Origin: Papio anubis
Lineage: Eukaryota > Chordata > Mammalia > Primates > Cercopithecidae
Length of the DNA: 64,000 nt
Direction: 5' to 3'
Assembly (NCBI RefSeq): GCF_008728515.1
Contig: NC_044985.1
Coordinates: forward strand, 77,352,155-77,416,154
The translations under genes and the position numbers were made by a program. The notes under the pieces are model-generated. The model saw only the letters and a program-made list of their open reading frames with translations, was not told the DNA's origin and did not search any database. Shown here one piece after another: positions 1 through 12,165 of this stretch (positions are counted from its first letter, which is position 1; each line of letters begins with the position of its first letter).

Positions 1-1075
1 TTAGCCCATATGTAATTATAATGGCTCATACAAAGTATAAACTCAGTATATATTTGTTAAATGGTTGAATAAATTAATAAAATATAGAAAAAAATTAAGT
101 GTTATAAGGAAAATATGTGGTTTTAACTTTATCTGAAATATTACCATTTCCACCTTTAAAGTATATCTTCACTCAAAACATTTAACATATATTCTGATTG
201 ATCATTATCCTAGAGCTGGAAAAATATCTAGATTAAAATAATGGATTTAGAAATATAAATCATTTTCTATATATGATTTAGAAAGAGAACCCTCAATTGA
301 CTTTACATTTAGTTGAATAAATAGACTAATTTTTCCTATAGTAGACAGAGTGCCTTATAGGTTTCACATGTTTTATTGAAGCATAATTTAGGGTATAATA
401 AAATACATAAGTATTAACTACACAGCCTCTGAAATGCCTGCAAAGTGTACATCAAGTCTTTCAATGGATGTGTACATTCATTTTGTATGATATATAAATG
501 GAAAGGGCATTATGTTGTCATAGGTATGAATCTGTTCAGCTTCACTAGATACTTGCAATAATTTTTCAGGGTAGACATAAAAATTTGCCTGCTAACCAGC
601 AGTATAGAAGAGTTCCACTTTCTTGTCCAAATATACTATAATATTTAATTTGTATCTTATAAAAATTTTATTTTAGGGAGCCAAACAAGACCCATAGATT
701 GTTATTGCTTAGTGTTTTGTTTTATTACTGTTTCTTTAAATCCTGTTTTAAAATATAGGATTCCTTTGAACTCTTTTCTCTGTTATTCCTGAAACAGTGC
801 TTTTGTGGTTATTTCTGTGTTGAAAACAAACAAACAAACAAACAAAAAAACAACAACAAAAAAGAAACTGCATCATTTGTCCTGTAAGGTTTTTCATAGT
901 CTGGCTTTGCTAATTGCATCACATGATATCATTTAGCATATATCTCTGTTTTTCCTGTTTCATTGTTACTTAGAGCTTTTTGATGTAAATAAATACATGT
1001 GTGCATGTGTGTGATGTTTCTGATATTTCATAGACAGATGGTAACATAGCAAATATATATTTCTCTAACTTGAAT
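1..1075. other. AT-rich DNA, no gene seen
   Basis: No frame of useful length and no repeat family that I can name. The only structured element is a short CAAA-type simple repeat near 829-865. Confidence 0.5.
826..866. repeat. (CAAA)n / A-rich simple repeat
   Basis: Five or so CAAA units run into an A-rich stretch with CAA units. It is not attached to a recognisable SINE body, so I read it as a simple repeat rather than a retroposon tail. Confidence 0.8.
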
Positions 1076-1079
1076 TTTT

Positions 1080-1420
1080 TGCTTAACAGTACAGCTTGAT
1101 CAGTATTCCAGTGTAGGGTATAGAAGTGTTATTTCCTTTTAACACTATGTATTTTTTCATTTTGTGGACATAATATCATTAAGCCCCCAATGTTTTCCAA
1201 TCTTTTACTATATAGACTGTGCTGTAATGTAGAATATAATATGCCTTGCACATGTCTTTATACATTTTACTGATTATCTTTTGTATGGGCTCTTAGAATA
1301 CATTTTCGTGTAATTTTTCTAGGCATTGCCAAACATGGGTTTATAAATTAATTTTGTAAAAATGGAAATCTTTATTGTGTTAAATTTTCCAATAGAAGAA
1401 CATGATATGCCTTTCTATTC
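1080..1420 (-). mobile_element. degenerate L1M-like 3' segment (antisense)
   Basis: The order of phrases (a distance statement equivalent to 'ttttccaatcttttacta', then 'cacatgtctttatac', then 'ctaggcattgccaaa') follows the antisense 3' region of old L1M elements. Divergence is high and no boundary is clear, so this could also be another ancient LINE. Confidence 0.35.
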
Positions 1421-1639
1421 CTAATGTTTAATCTTGTTATTATAAATTTCTAATCTAATGTAGTTGTTTTCAAAGAACATTTTCTGTGTCATATCAAATT
1501 TTTGACAGGTTCGAATTTTCTTTAAAGCCTCATATAGGGTCAGGTTTTGAAAGAATGGTATTTTTGTTTTTTTGCCTGTTGTAAATAAGCATCTATATAA
1601 AGGCATTTATTCTAACATTTAACGTGTTGTTCAAATACT

Positions 1640-2030
1640 TTATTTTTTGGTCAGGTTGTTTTATTAATATTGAGAGATCTCAATTAATATCTCTTGCATA
1701 ATGTTGGATTTATTAGTTTTCAGTTTTCCAGTTTTCCCCTGGAGGTCTATTAACTTTTGCCATAATTATTTTGAAAATATTATATTAGGTAAATAAATTT
1801 TGGATTGTAATCTTTCTGGTTGAGTCTAGTATCACCATGTAAATATCTCTATTTAACTGTTTTATTTATTTGTCAGCATCTTTTATTTTCTTATTTTATC
1901 TCATACAACCTTGAATTCTTGTTGTTAGTATATATGGATTATATCTATTCCAAAGTTCTAGTTTTTCATCATTTCAATTATTATGTTTTAGATGTGTTTT
2001 CTCTAAACAGCATTTTGTTGGAATGTTTTT
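1640..2030 (-). mobile_element. L1M ORF2 fragment (antisense)
   Basis: Antisense text resembling the endonuclease part of ORF2, best seen at 1970-2020, where the sense strand of old L1s encodes the conserved segment upstream of the endonuclease core. The copy carries stops in all frames and is interrupted on the right by the following Alu. Confidence 0.45.
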
Positions 2031-2040
2031 AAAACCTATG

Positions 2041-2352
2041 GATTTTTTTTGTTTTGTTTTGTTTTTTGTTTTTGATAGAGTCTTGCTCTGTTGCCCAGGC
2101 TGGAGTGCAGTGGCAATCTTGGCTCACTGCAAGCTCCACCTCCCGGGTTCATGCCATTCTCCTGCCTCAGCCTCCTGAGGTAGCTGGGACTACAGGCTCC
2201 CGCCACCACACCTGGCTAACGTTTTTGTATTTTTAGTAGAGACGGGGTCTCACTGTGTGAGCCAGGATGGTCTCGACCTCCTGACCTTCTGATCCGCCCG
2301 CCTTGGCCTTCCAAAGTGCTGGGATTACAGGCATGAGCCTCCGCGCGTGGCT
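2041..2352 (-). mobile_element. Alu (AluS/Y-type), full length, inverted
   Basis: A T-rich head (reverse complement of the A tail), then both Alu arms ending in 'ccgcgcgtggct', the 5' end of Alu. Flanking direct repeats AAAACCTATG (2031-2040) and AAAATTTATG (2353-2362) are the probable target-site duplication with two changes. It inserted next to or into an older L1 fragment. A 60-codon frame in the head is an Alu by-product, not a gene. Confidence 0.95.
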
Positions 2353-2609
2353 AAAATTTATGTTTTAACATGAATGGTATTACACAACAAATTTACTCTT
2401 GAATTTTGCTTTCTACAATAAATCTGCGTATCTTAGTTGATGAAGCTTTTAGCCTTTTGTTGATTTTCCAAAATTTTACTATATAAAAGAAGTTATCACA
2501 ATTTTTTTCATTTATTTTGTATTGATGTGTACATATTTGTGTAAATGTACCTATGCACTAGTGTGTATGTCTGAGTGTTGCATGTGGTATTACTGGTAAA
2601 ACAAAGGCA

Positions 2610-2815
2610 GAATAGGTCCTGGTTAAGCACCTGGAATTACTTGCATTGGATCTCAGCTCTATAATTTAACCAGCTCCTTTATTTAACTTGACTTTGAACA
2701 AATGATGTAATCTTTTTGTTCTTAGATTTTCTCGTGTATAAATTGTGAGAGTAGTAATGTATATCTCACAAATTTATTGTATTGCATGAGCTCATACATA
2801 TAAAGAACATATGTT
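2610..2815 (+). mobile_element. MIR SINE
   Basis: The succession 'ctggttaagcacctggaatt', a degenerate 'gatctcagctctataattta' core, 'ttgaacaaatgatgtaatct' and a terminal 'catgagctcatacatataaa' follows the order of MIR. Strongly diverged, as expected for a mammalian-wide element. Confidence 0.7.
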
Positions 2816-3404
2816 CTTTATGTTTATGGAACAAAGTAGATACACTGTATTTGGTATTCTTCTTATTGTCATTTTTAAAATCACTGATGTTCTCCACAGG
2901 CACTACTGTAATTTACAAACAGAAATTATTATCAAGAACTTCAAATCTTTTTCAAGAGCTTTATCAAGAACTTCAAAACTTTAATCCCAAAGGATATTGG
3001 ACATATAACATGTACGCAGACGCCTGTGAAGTGCCATATCATGGGTGTCATAAGTCAACAAATTCATCTCAGGACTTGTCTTTACGTACCTATGTTTGTT
3101 ACTGTCCTCAATCCTCCAACCCCAACCCCTCACCACAAGGTGCATGAGATATCCTGTGTCATTAAGGGTAAATATAATGAGGTAATTGAATAATTATAAA
3201 ATAGTATACAAGTAAATCAGGCAAAAACAAAACACAGCAAGCAACAACAACAGAAAACCCCACTGATATTAGAATAGGTGACTTTAGCTCTGTTTTCATG
3301 AGGTAAATAGGTGCATTGTGGTCACTTGGGATAAAAAGATGTATTATGCATGGCGATGTCTAAGATGTCTATGTTTCAGCTTGTTTTATATGAAACAAGA
3401 AAAT
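2816..3404. other. unassigned DNA with a local 32-bp duplication
   Basis: The word 'atcaagaacttcaaa' occurs twice at a spacing of 32 bases (2931 and 2963). A 121-codon frame over 2782-3147 begins inside the MIR and has no feature of a real protein. I see no other structure. Confidence 0.5.
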
Positions 3405-3525
3405 AGTAGTATGTTTAACTAGGGTTTTTTACGAGGATTAAACACAATGATACATGTAAAGCAAAAGACTATTTCCAGGTTAATCATAACCACTCAGTAA
3501 ATGCTATATATATGAAGATTATTCT
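3405..3525 (+). mobile_element. MIR SINE fragment
   Basis: 'acgaggattaaacacaatga' followed by 'acatgtaaagcaaaagacta' and 'actcagtaaatgctatatat' is the 3' half of MIR in sense orientation. Confidence 0.65.
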
Positions 3526-4815
3526 TAAAATCTAATATGATGCATTATAATACATAAACATATAATTCAATATATATATGATACACTCATTATAGTATAT
3601 ATTAATGATTATCATTGTCTTCACTTTATTTCAAAGACAGTCAAAATATTATAATTTAGAGTGGAAGAAAGTAATTACTGCCTGGGCTTACTCTTGTATA
3701 CATTTTGACAAACAAAGTAGAAAAATGCATAATAGAACTAAATAGCCACAGATTGTATTATCTATTATAAAAGATGTTTTCAACCTCTTTATTAAATCAG
3801 AAAGGGTTTTACATTATTTTATATCTGAAGCTTCTATCAGTACTAAATAAAAATTCTAGTAAATATTGAATTATATTATTCTTTCAGCAAAAAAAAAAAA
3901 AAAAGGTATTTTATTATCTCTACAAAATGTAGAGGGGAGTATTCTAGATAAGTGAATGTTTCTTAGCCTAACTTTTAGGTTGAAGAAGGCCTTGAAACAA
4001 GGACTTGCATATGGATAGCTTATTTTAGGAAGTGATATCCTAAGGAACAATAGCAAGAGACTTGGGAGTGTTAAACAGAAAAGATTAAAAGCCAATTTGA
4101 GAGTATGCGGTTGAGCTGCTTAATTATGTAGGCAACTGCACATAAATCATGTTGATTACTCTTGGGGTACCTTGTAGAACGCACCTTCAACTTGAACCCT
4201 TGAAACAAGGAAGGCATGACAATATGTCCGCAGACTCTTTCTTATAATTGGTGAAGAATTTTCTTAGGTTTTCTTAACCACTTGTGATTTCAGGTTTGTA
4301 ATCAAACCAGAATGACCAAGCTGACTCCTGTTAGAGTCCTATGTTCTCAGAGAAACACTGGGGGAGAAATCAAGAGATAAGTAGTTCAGCTAAGGTGCAG
4401 TGGTACCAGATTGCACCTAAGACAGCTGATTGGCAGAGCAACGAGTAAGAACTGGAATTAAGTAAAGGTAGAGGATGTGTGACAGAGGACTAGACATGTC
4501 CATTATTGAATATAAATTTTTCTAGGCTAAAATAATCTCTTTTTTTTCCTCAGCACAGTTATCAACACAGAAAATACCAAAGTTGTTCTTTTTTTAATCT
4601 ACTGTTAGACGTTTCAGAGAGGCAATGTCTCTTTTTTCTTGCTTTTAATTCTCACTGTCTCTCTCTTCTCACGGGTTCCTTTTTTTTTCTTTTTCCTCCC
4701 CCTTACTACTTCTGTCTCTTTCTCATTGAAACATAATGAGATAGAAATAATTTCTAATAGCTCATATTGAGGAACAGATTCATGCAACATCTTAAAATAA
4801 ATATATACATTATAC
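3526..4815. other. AT-rich DNA, no gene seen
   Basis: Contains an A17 homopolymer near 3889-3904 without a recognisable retroposon upstream, and a pyrimidine-rich patch near 4620-4725. No frame looks coding. Confidence 0.5.
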
Positions 4816-5265
4816 ACATTTCCCAGGGCTACCATAGGAAAGTACCACAAATTTGGTGGCTTAAAATGATAGAAATGTATTGTCTCACATTTCTGGGGGT
4901 TTTAGATCTCAAATCAAGTTGTCAGCTGGACCTTGCTTCTCTGAAACCTGTAGAAGAGAATTCTTTCTTGTGTTTTAGCTTCTGATAATTGTCAACGTGT
5001 TTTCACAGTCTTTGGCATTCTTTGACTTGAAGATGGGTCACTTCAATCTCTGCCTCTGTTGTCACTTGACATTCTCCCTGGGTGTATTTCTCATTTTCAA
5101 GTACACCAATCACACTAAATTAAGGCCCACCCTACTCCAGTATGATCTCATCTTCACTAATTACATATGCAAAGATTCATTTTCTAAATAAATCACATTC
5201 AGAGGTTCTGAGATTAGGACTTGAAAATATCTTTTTGGGGAACATAACTCAAACACCAACACACA
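4816..5265 (-). mobile_element. MaLR LTR, MLT1 class (antisense)
   Basis: Antisense MLT1 hallmarks in order: 'gctaccataggaaagtacca', 'gtggcttaaaatgatagaaa', 'tctcacatttctgggggttt', 'taaggcccaccctactccag' and 'gagattaggacttgaaaata'. This is an old LTR of the mammalian apparent LTR retrotransposon group. Overlapping small frames here are incidental. Confidence 0.75.
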
Positions 5266-6605
5266 CTATTTGTGTAAATAATGTGAAAAAACTGCTTTTT
5301 CCAAATCTGATTAATTATTTTGCATCACTATATGCCCAGACATATGCATCTGATTTTTCTCCTCGTTTTCAGTTCAAAATTTTGTGAGACATGCTCCATT
5401 TGTTTTTGCTTGTCGGTTCTATTTTTAGCAGATTTGCCAACCATTGGGAATTTGAGATTTTCTTTAGATACAATAATACAAAGATTATGGTGAATTTTGT
5501 GCTTGTAATTATTAAGAGAATCTGTTCTATACTTGTAAATATTAGGAAAATCTGTTTCCTTAAACTCTGTCATTTCTACCTGTTTTTTATGGGAAGAATA
5601 GACATACTTATTTGTGGTTTTCATGAGTTGGGATCCATTTAGTTAAAATTGTGGTGAAGTAAAATTTATCTGGTGTTGTATGCCTCCCATAGAAAATGAC
5701 AAAATAATGTGCATCCTTTAGATTAGGGGCGATATTCAATTTCTCAGTAACCTGTACTATAGTTTCTGGTTATTCCTTTCTCAGTGGTTTTTTTTTTTTT
5801 TTTTTTTTTTTTCTATGTCAAAGCCTATCAAAACTTAAAATTTTTCTTTTTTTCTGACTACTCATTATTTTCTTAGCAACTCTGCTTCCATGCTCTTCTT
5901 TGTGGTTTCTGACAGGGCCAGTGACTCAACAATTTATTTCATCTCAAGATGTACAATTCTTCATATAGACCTTGCTAATGTTTCGTGATTGAGGTAAAAC
6001 ATTGATATTATTTGTGACTCATTATGGTACATTGTTCCCTACAAGAGCCTCCTCATCTTCTCTCCTCTCTCTAGCTAATGGTTTTAATTCTGATCATATT
6101 TGACCTATACTTTTCAATTCAGACCAATGTTGATTGATTTCTCTATTTTATGTGTATAATAAACACAAACATCAGATTTATAACTACCTTAACTAGGAAA
6201 AAGTGTGATACTTTACAACAAAGAAAGCACCAGTCATAACATGTGTAGTTCACCTGCCTGTCAGTAAAGATAAGCTCCAGCTGCCAGCTCCGCACAGTAT
6301 CAACATCCTCTGGGGCTTTCTGTGAGTTTTTGTTCATTTGTTTGTTTGTTTAACACAACAGTAATCGTAAGACCAGCTTTGTGCCTCAGTAATGCAGCAA
6401 ACACAGAAAATGAGAGTTTGCTTTTCTGTGGCTATAATAGAATATGCATCAATAGCCTCCCTCACTGGTAGATGTAGCCAGTTTCTTTGTTTTTCTCAAT
6501 TGTATAGATTTCAGAGAGGTAGGACAATACGCGGTTTAGATCACGGACCACTTTGGTTCGAGCAGCACTTTCACTTGATTGCCATATAACCAAACGTGTG
6601 TTGTC
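5266..6605. other. AT-rich DNA, no gene seen
   Basis: Holds a T homopolymer of about 26 bases near 5786-5812 with no attached SINE body. No coding signature and no repeat I can name. Confidence 0.5.
5786..5812. repeat. poly(T) tract
   Basis: Uninterrupted T run. It is not followed by Alu or L1 sequence, so its origin is unclear. Confidence 0.85.
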
Positions 6606-6765
6606 GTATCTCTCTGTTCTTTTGCTTTCCATCTGTGGACAAAATTATTACCTATGTATAGAATTCTGGTGAGGTGAAGTAAATGAGATATTGCATGAAA
6701 CATTCTTAAAAGAGGGTCCTGCCAATAGTAAGTGTAACACTAAGGGTCAGTAATAATTATTATAT
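6606..6765 (+). mobile_element. MIR SINE fragment
   Basis: 'tttccatctgtggacaaaat', 'tgaggtgaagtaaatgagat' and a closing 'gtaataattattat' follow the 3' half of MIR. Confidence 0.6.
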
Positions 6766-8635
6766 GAAATGTGAAGGCTCCCTTTTAAATGTGGTCTCTT
6801 TCCAAACACTGAATTCTTCAGTGACCACTATGAGCCCATGATGAAAATTCAATCCATCTCCAAAAACTAGACAGAAGGAAGGAGTCGTAACTGTGGATCA
6901 CAGTTGGCATGGGAACAAGGAGTAAAATTATCCAGAGCATCTGAAAGTACAGGCATTGGGAAAATGATATATTACTGTCACTATCTTTTGAGTAACTCCC
7001 CAAAGTCTTTTAAAAATAAAACTTCAGGTCCGTTTCTTTGTCATAGTCACTTCACTGAGAAAAAAGGTGGAAGATATGTGCCATGTTAAGTAAGCATAGA
7101 TGAGAAGGAGTGAGGGAAGAAGGGAGGAAAAGGGAAAGGGAGACCGTCTCTCATCTCTTGTCCTTTATTTATATTTACTTCTAATTTCTTCTTACTCAAA
7201 ATGTACCATTTAGTTGTTTTTATTATCAATCTTGAATATTTTTAGCTTTTAAGTCCTAGCATTTTCACTCTTGTCCATTAGTAAATCAATGTTTATTCTC
7301 CGTGAAATACTTAAACTCTTGAGAGAATAAATTATGAATGAATAAACTAAAATTTCTAGTGGGACTTGGCATTTTAGAGGAGGGCTTATCTCTCAAAGTA
7401 GAATATACTGCAAAATAGACATTCCAAGCTCAAGAGCAGGTCAGTGACACTAGGAGAAAGGTTTGGATAGAGGACTTTTTCCTGCATAACTATTAGATTT
7501 TATCTCCTGGTTGACTGATAGTTCAGCCTAACCTCAACTCTATTGGAAAATAGTCTTTCTTTGTTCCATAAATCCATGAAGAGGAGGTATGTGCTTTTCT
7601 GAGCTTAACTTCTCTGAGAAAAGTTGTGGTGAAGCTTCACTGTGCTAATATGGATGATAGAAGGTGGTATTCCTACTCAATCAAAATGTAGCATGCACCC
7701 CTTGCTTCAATCTTTTCTGCTTCTGCATTTTATGTAAATATTATTGATAGCTACAATACCTTATGAAATATTAACAAAGTATTTTAAAATTACTATAAAA
7801 ACGTGTAACAACTGAAATTATACTGCAACTGCATTTTTCTGGCTCTCACTGGAAGCTTGCTCAGTTTTAGCAACATGGAAACAAGAATTTGATTGTTATG
7901 TCTCTTGTGCTTATTTTGGCTCAGAAGACTGTAAGTGTGGCGCTTGGCACCAGAGAGCACTCTTTAATGGTAACATCATATCATAATGCCCACTGACTTT
8001 AGTGTACTCTCTTCCCACACAGTCTGATTATGACTTATTGCAATCACTTTATACCAGAAAATTCTATTTATCGTTTACACAGGGATATTGCTTAATTACT
8101 TTTAATTAATTTGTTCTATTATTATAAATAAATTATTGTTCTAATTGTTATGGGCAATAAGTATTTCTAAATAAAATATAATTTGATACCTTTTCAAATT
8201 ATTAACACATTATTCAGTTTTGATGTTAACAATTAGCTAAAGTTCTTGGTAGAATTCATGAAGAAATACCATTTTGTTTCTAAAAAGTGCTATTTCTACT
8301 AATTAATACTCTTCGATATGGGGATGGTAGTCTTTTCAATTTCAAGAATGAACAACGTATTTAGCAAAATATTTGAGAAGCAATATATATTGTCCATTTT
8401 AGCTAGTGAATTAAATGAACACAAATATTTCAATACTTTCTCATTGGCTATTTAATAGTTACGTTTTCAAATTACAAGTAAAATGTATTCTCAAAAATTC
8501 TGAAGGAGGCAAAAAGGAAGTATACATATGCACATATAGTATATACACATTACATTTGTACATACATGTGCGTATATTTATCTACATATTATATCATAAA
8601 GATATAAAAGCCTGTAGGCCTGTATCAGTAGCCAA
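6766..8635. other. AT-rich DNA, no gene seen
   Basis: Includes a purine-rich patch near 7100-7145. Short frames are scattered in all phases. I recognise no repeat family or gene. Confidence 0.5.
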
Positions 8636-9005
8636 GTAGCCAGGGTTCCATCAGGGAAACAGAACCAGCAGGAAAATTTAAAGAAAAAAAATATATTTTT
8701 ATATGTATATATATTTATATGTATGCATATATTTATATATATATTTATAGGTATACATATATATAGAGAGAGAGAGAGAGACTTACTGCAAGGAATTGCC
8801 TTACATGAGTTGGAGGCTGGCTAGGCAAGTCAAATTCATAGTCAGGCTGTGAGAAAGGACAGGCAGGAAACTCTGATAGAAGCTGATACTGCAGCCAACA
8901 GGAAGAATTTCTTCTGAGGGAAATCCTCAGTTCTGCACAGTTTAGGTTTCGTGAAAATAGATGCTTGCAAAGCAACTATTTTATGAATCAATGCAAGAAA
9001 AGCCC
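8636..9005 (-). mobile_element. ERVL-type LTR, MLT2B-like (antisense), partial
   Basis: 'ccagggttccatcagggaaa' opening into 'cagaaccagcagg', a TA/GA-rich patch, then 'aaggaattgccttacatgag' and 'ttggaggctggctaggcaag' is the usual order of an antisense MLT2-type LTR. The TA/GA-rich region inside it has expanded as a microsatellite (8690-8782). Confidence 0.5.
8690..8782. repeat. (TATATTTA)n-(GA)n compound microsatellite
   Basis: Imperfect TATATTTA and TATGTATA units are followed by eight or so GA units, sitting inside the preceding LTR. Confidence 0.8.
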
Positions 9006-9989
9006 ATAGTGGTTGTAGAAGTTCAAGACCTAAATAACTCACTTAAAAAAATATGCTTTGTGATGAAATTTCTTAAATGTTGTGAGTGATGATCCTAACT
9101 CTAACCTTAAACTTTTTTCTAATCCTTTCTAGAAAATGACTGCTAAGAAAGGAGTACGTATATAATATATATCAAGGGTTTGTTATATAAATTACAACAT
9201 TCAACTTTTACTTTTTAATGTAAAAAGAATCTCTGGTATGCAAATCTTTGTCAGCTGATTCAAATTCTGATTTTTCAGTGTTATTATTTATATGGAAAAT
9301 CTAATAGTATTCTGATTACTACAGTCCTACTTGTTTGGAGCTTTATGGGAAGAAATTGAATTGGAATGACTCTTTTGGAGCTTTTATGACCCTTTACATT
9401 GGTCACATAAAGAATCAGATGTGTTAGCTGATTATGAACCAAAAGAAAATTATTTAAAATACTTTTTCATCAAATTAACTTATAACAGGATTGTACTGTA
9501 CTTACGAGTTCAAAGAAGCACTTTTTACTACCTTAATTCAGTGACTTCTATATTGTTTTCTTTGGGAATTCCTGTATCAGTGCACAAAGTTAGTTCACTT
9601 TTCTTCAAATTTAGTGAAACATCATTACATTATTTGATAAATAATCATTCCAACTTTCCTCATTGGTTTGTGATACTCCTTTTTCGTATACCTTATTATT
9701 ATATATAGTACATATCTTATTATTATATATAGTATGTATCTTATTATATATAGTATATATCTCATTACTATATATAGTATATATTATATGTAGTATATAT
9801 CTTATTATATATACTAGAATTTATTTTATATATTGTTTTCCTAGAACCACCATATTTTATACCTATATTATATAATACATAAAATGTATATTTTATATAA
9901 ACATATAAAAAGATATTAGATTATGTATTAAAATCAGGGATGGTAAATATTTTAATCACACTTTAATATTTTGTTTCCATATTTAGAAT
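9006..9989. other. AT-rich DNA with TA-rich imperfect repeats
   Basis: From 9690 to 9830 the motif 'ttattatatatagta' recurs at irregular spacing. This makes a frame rich in Tyr and Ile, which is a composition artefact. No gene seen. Confidence 0.55.
9695..9832. repeat. degenerate TTATTATATATAGTA-type tandem repeat
   Basis: Five to six imperfect units of roughly 22-30 bases built on 'tatatagtatatatctta'. Units differ by small indels, which suggests replication slippage in a TA-rich seed. Confidence 0.65.
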
Positions 9990-11210
9990 GGTCTATATAA
10001 CGTTCCCTACCCAGTGACTCATTGGCAATGCTGTGCTTCCCAATCCCCCTGCTTTCTTTTCATTAGTCTGTTGTTACACTGATGCAGAATGTGGAGTCAT
10101 TTAATGGGTGCAAACTTCATAGCTGATACTAATCTTAAATGTTGTTATCTTCACTGTAATATCCTCCATTTAATTTCATGATAGTAGCCTCCACTTAATT
10201 CAATTTTAATTTACATAGCATGTGACTATATATCTTCAGATAGGCCACTGGAAATATTTTGTGCAACTATGATGCCTGATTTTTGTACAAAGTGGTGAAT
10301 ATGTATTCACTTAAAAGTTACACCATTTTCAGTATCCAAACATTATTGCTTCTCAACAAGAAACTCATGTCCAGGCACAAGCATTAAGGCACTCAAAGGA
10401 TTTCCTGCTTTTACCACATATCTCACTATCCGGAAGCAACTGGACTATACAGCACTCAGTTCCAGGGCCTAGTGGGAAGCAACACTTTTCCAGGTTGGTG
10501 TGTGTTGTTTGTGATGTGGTTATTTGCTCTGGACCAGCAACATCTTAGGTGTTGATTTTTCCATGATCAGAATACATTGTTCTGGAATCCAAAGGGTGGG
10601 ATTGGGGGTGGCATCTCGTAACATTTCACCTAGTAATTCGCTCACAAAAGTTTGATCATCATCTATTCAACTGTGGTTCTGCTGGTTAAGAAGTTTGAGA
10701 TCCCAAGGACAGAATTATTCCACCATTAGACATAACCGTGTTCCTGTAGCTAAGAACTGCCTTTTGACCATTTCAAATTCCTTACGTCCCTGAATAAACA
10801 GTCAAAAAGGACATTACCACATTGACTGGGACATTACCACATTGATTGGGAATATTAGTCTGATTATAGTGGGGAACTGGACTTCCTGTTAGATTATGCG
10901 GTTGATGGAAGGATATTTTTCAAACCCAGAAATCTTGTAAAGTGACCTGTTATTGTGCCATGTCAGACGGTAAAAGTCAAAGGAAGACCATGGGAATCAA
11001 TAAATAAGGATCTCCCTAAGGTTCATACCCTTCCCAAATGCCAAATGAAGGTTTGAGTATCCCCTAAATAGAGACCCTCGCCTGCTGAGGGGGTGGCTGA
11101 AGGAAAAGGGAACACAGATGGCAGGGGAGTAAAAAGGATATAAATAATAAATACCAAGTAAACCTCAAAAAATTATACCATTCTCTCATACAACTCTTGC
11201 TTACTAATTT
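9990..11210 (+). mobile_element. decayed ERVL-like internal region (3' pol / dUTPase part)
   Basis: I read this as a remnant of an ERVL-class provirus, strongest at 10690-11140, where the order of short words matches the 3' end of the ERVL polymerase gene that encodes a dUTPase. All frames are broken by stops and indels, and a 20-bp tandem duplication (10811-10830 and 10831-10850) disrupts it further. The left boundary is only a guess. The assignment rests on memory of the family and could be wrong in detail. Nothing here can be expressed as a protein. Confidence 0.45.
10811..10850. repeat. 20-bp tandem duplication
   Basis: Two copies of 'acattaccacattgactggg' differing at one base (C or T at position 16). 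Being 20 bases long it also shifts the reading frame of the decayed element that contains it. Confidence 0.9.
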
Positions 11211-11360
11211 TATTCTGGGGTCAGAAAAAATGGATGTCTTTTTCAATGACTACAGCTAGAAATAATCCTCTAGGACCAATGTCAACATATTTAATATCTT
11301 CTGAGACTTTACCAATGTAAGTAAAAATTACTATTGCTACATATATATAATGTGTGTGTG

Positions 11361-11392
<32 letters not shown>

Positions 11393-11599
11393 TATATTTC
11401 CCTCATAAGTACCCAGTATTGTCCTGCACTCTTTAGAGTTTCCTTCTTATGTTAAAACCTGATTTTAACTTCATTAAGATATCTCCTACTCCATCTGATT
11501 TTCTGTCACAAAGCCTATATAATGTTCTGTAGTAAATTCCTAAAGTTGAATGTTGTCTCAGCATTCATGTAAAATGCAGGTTTAACTTTCTCGTAACAG
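11211..11599. other. unassigned DNA with a self-complementary dinucleotide tract
   Basis: Apart from the TG/TA/CA tract described separately, I see no recognisable content. It may be the degraded junction between the ERVL internal part and its LTR. Confidence 0.45.
11351..11392. repeat. (TG)5(TA)8(CA)8 palindromic microsatellite
   Basis: Three alternating purine-pyrimidine blocks run without interruption. Because TG and CA are reverse complements, the tract is an inverted repeat around the TA core. Confidence 0.95.
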
Positions 11600-12165
11600 A
11601 AGCCGGACTTAGTCACCCTTGATAATTTCTAGTTCCCCACCTCCTTCTAGTTTCTCAATGTGGTCAATCCAACTATTTGCCTTATACAACCACCTCCTGG
11701 CGACCACCTTCCTGTGGAACTGCTAGCTATGATTTATCTGGAATTTCCTTGACTTGCCCCACTGATCATCACTCCTCTCACACATTGCACATATATGTTG
11801 CTATAACCACCTCTTAATTACAGCATGACTCTGGAACTCAACCTGCTGCTCAAAACCCACCCAGTAGAAACCCCTCACCAAAATAAAACAAAACAAAACA
11901 AAAGACCTGCTTGGGTTAATGCCCTGGACCCCAATAAAGGCTTTGATGGCTAACAGATCCCTCTCTCTTTCTGTCTCTTTCTCTCACTCTCCACTTGTCA
12001 CTTGCTTCTTGACCATGCCTGTGCCAGATGACTCCCCTTTTCCTGTTGGTCCTGTGAGACATAAAGCCCTCTTCTTTTTAGAATCTGTAGGTAAAAAACT
12101 GCTTCTGTGATTTCATTTTTTTAATGCCTCCTCTGTGTCTCACCTGACCAGCACACCCAAGCCTA
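11600..12165 (+). mobile_element. candidate 3' LTR of the ERVL-like remnant
   Basis: The stretch has the architecture of an LTR end: a polyadenylation signal AATAAA at 11933-11938 preceded by 'gccctggacc', followed by a pyrimidine-rich CTCT region and a 'ctgtgatttcat' tail. It lies directly downstream of the ERVL-like internal region in the same orientation. I cannot name the family and do not see a convincing terminal CA or target duplication. Confidence 0.4.

Noticed and set aside
2782..3147. 121-codon plus-strand frame
   Set aside because: It starts in a MIR, has no motif, and contains a local duplication. No splice or promoter support.
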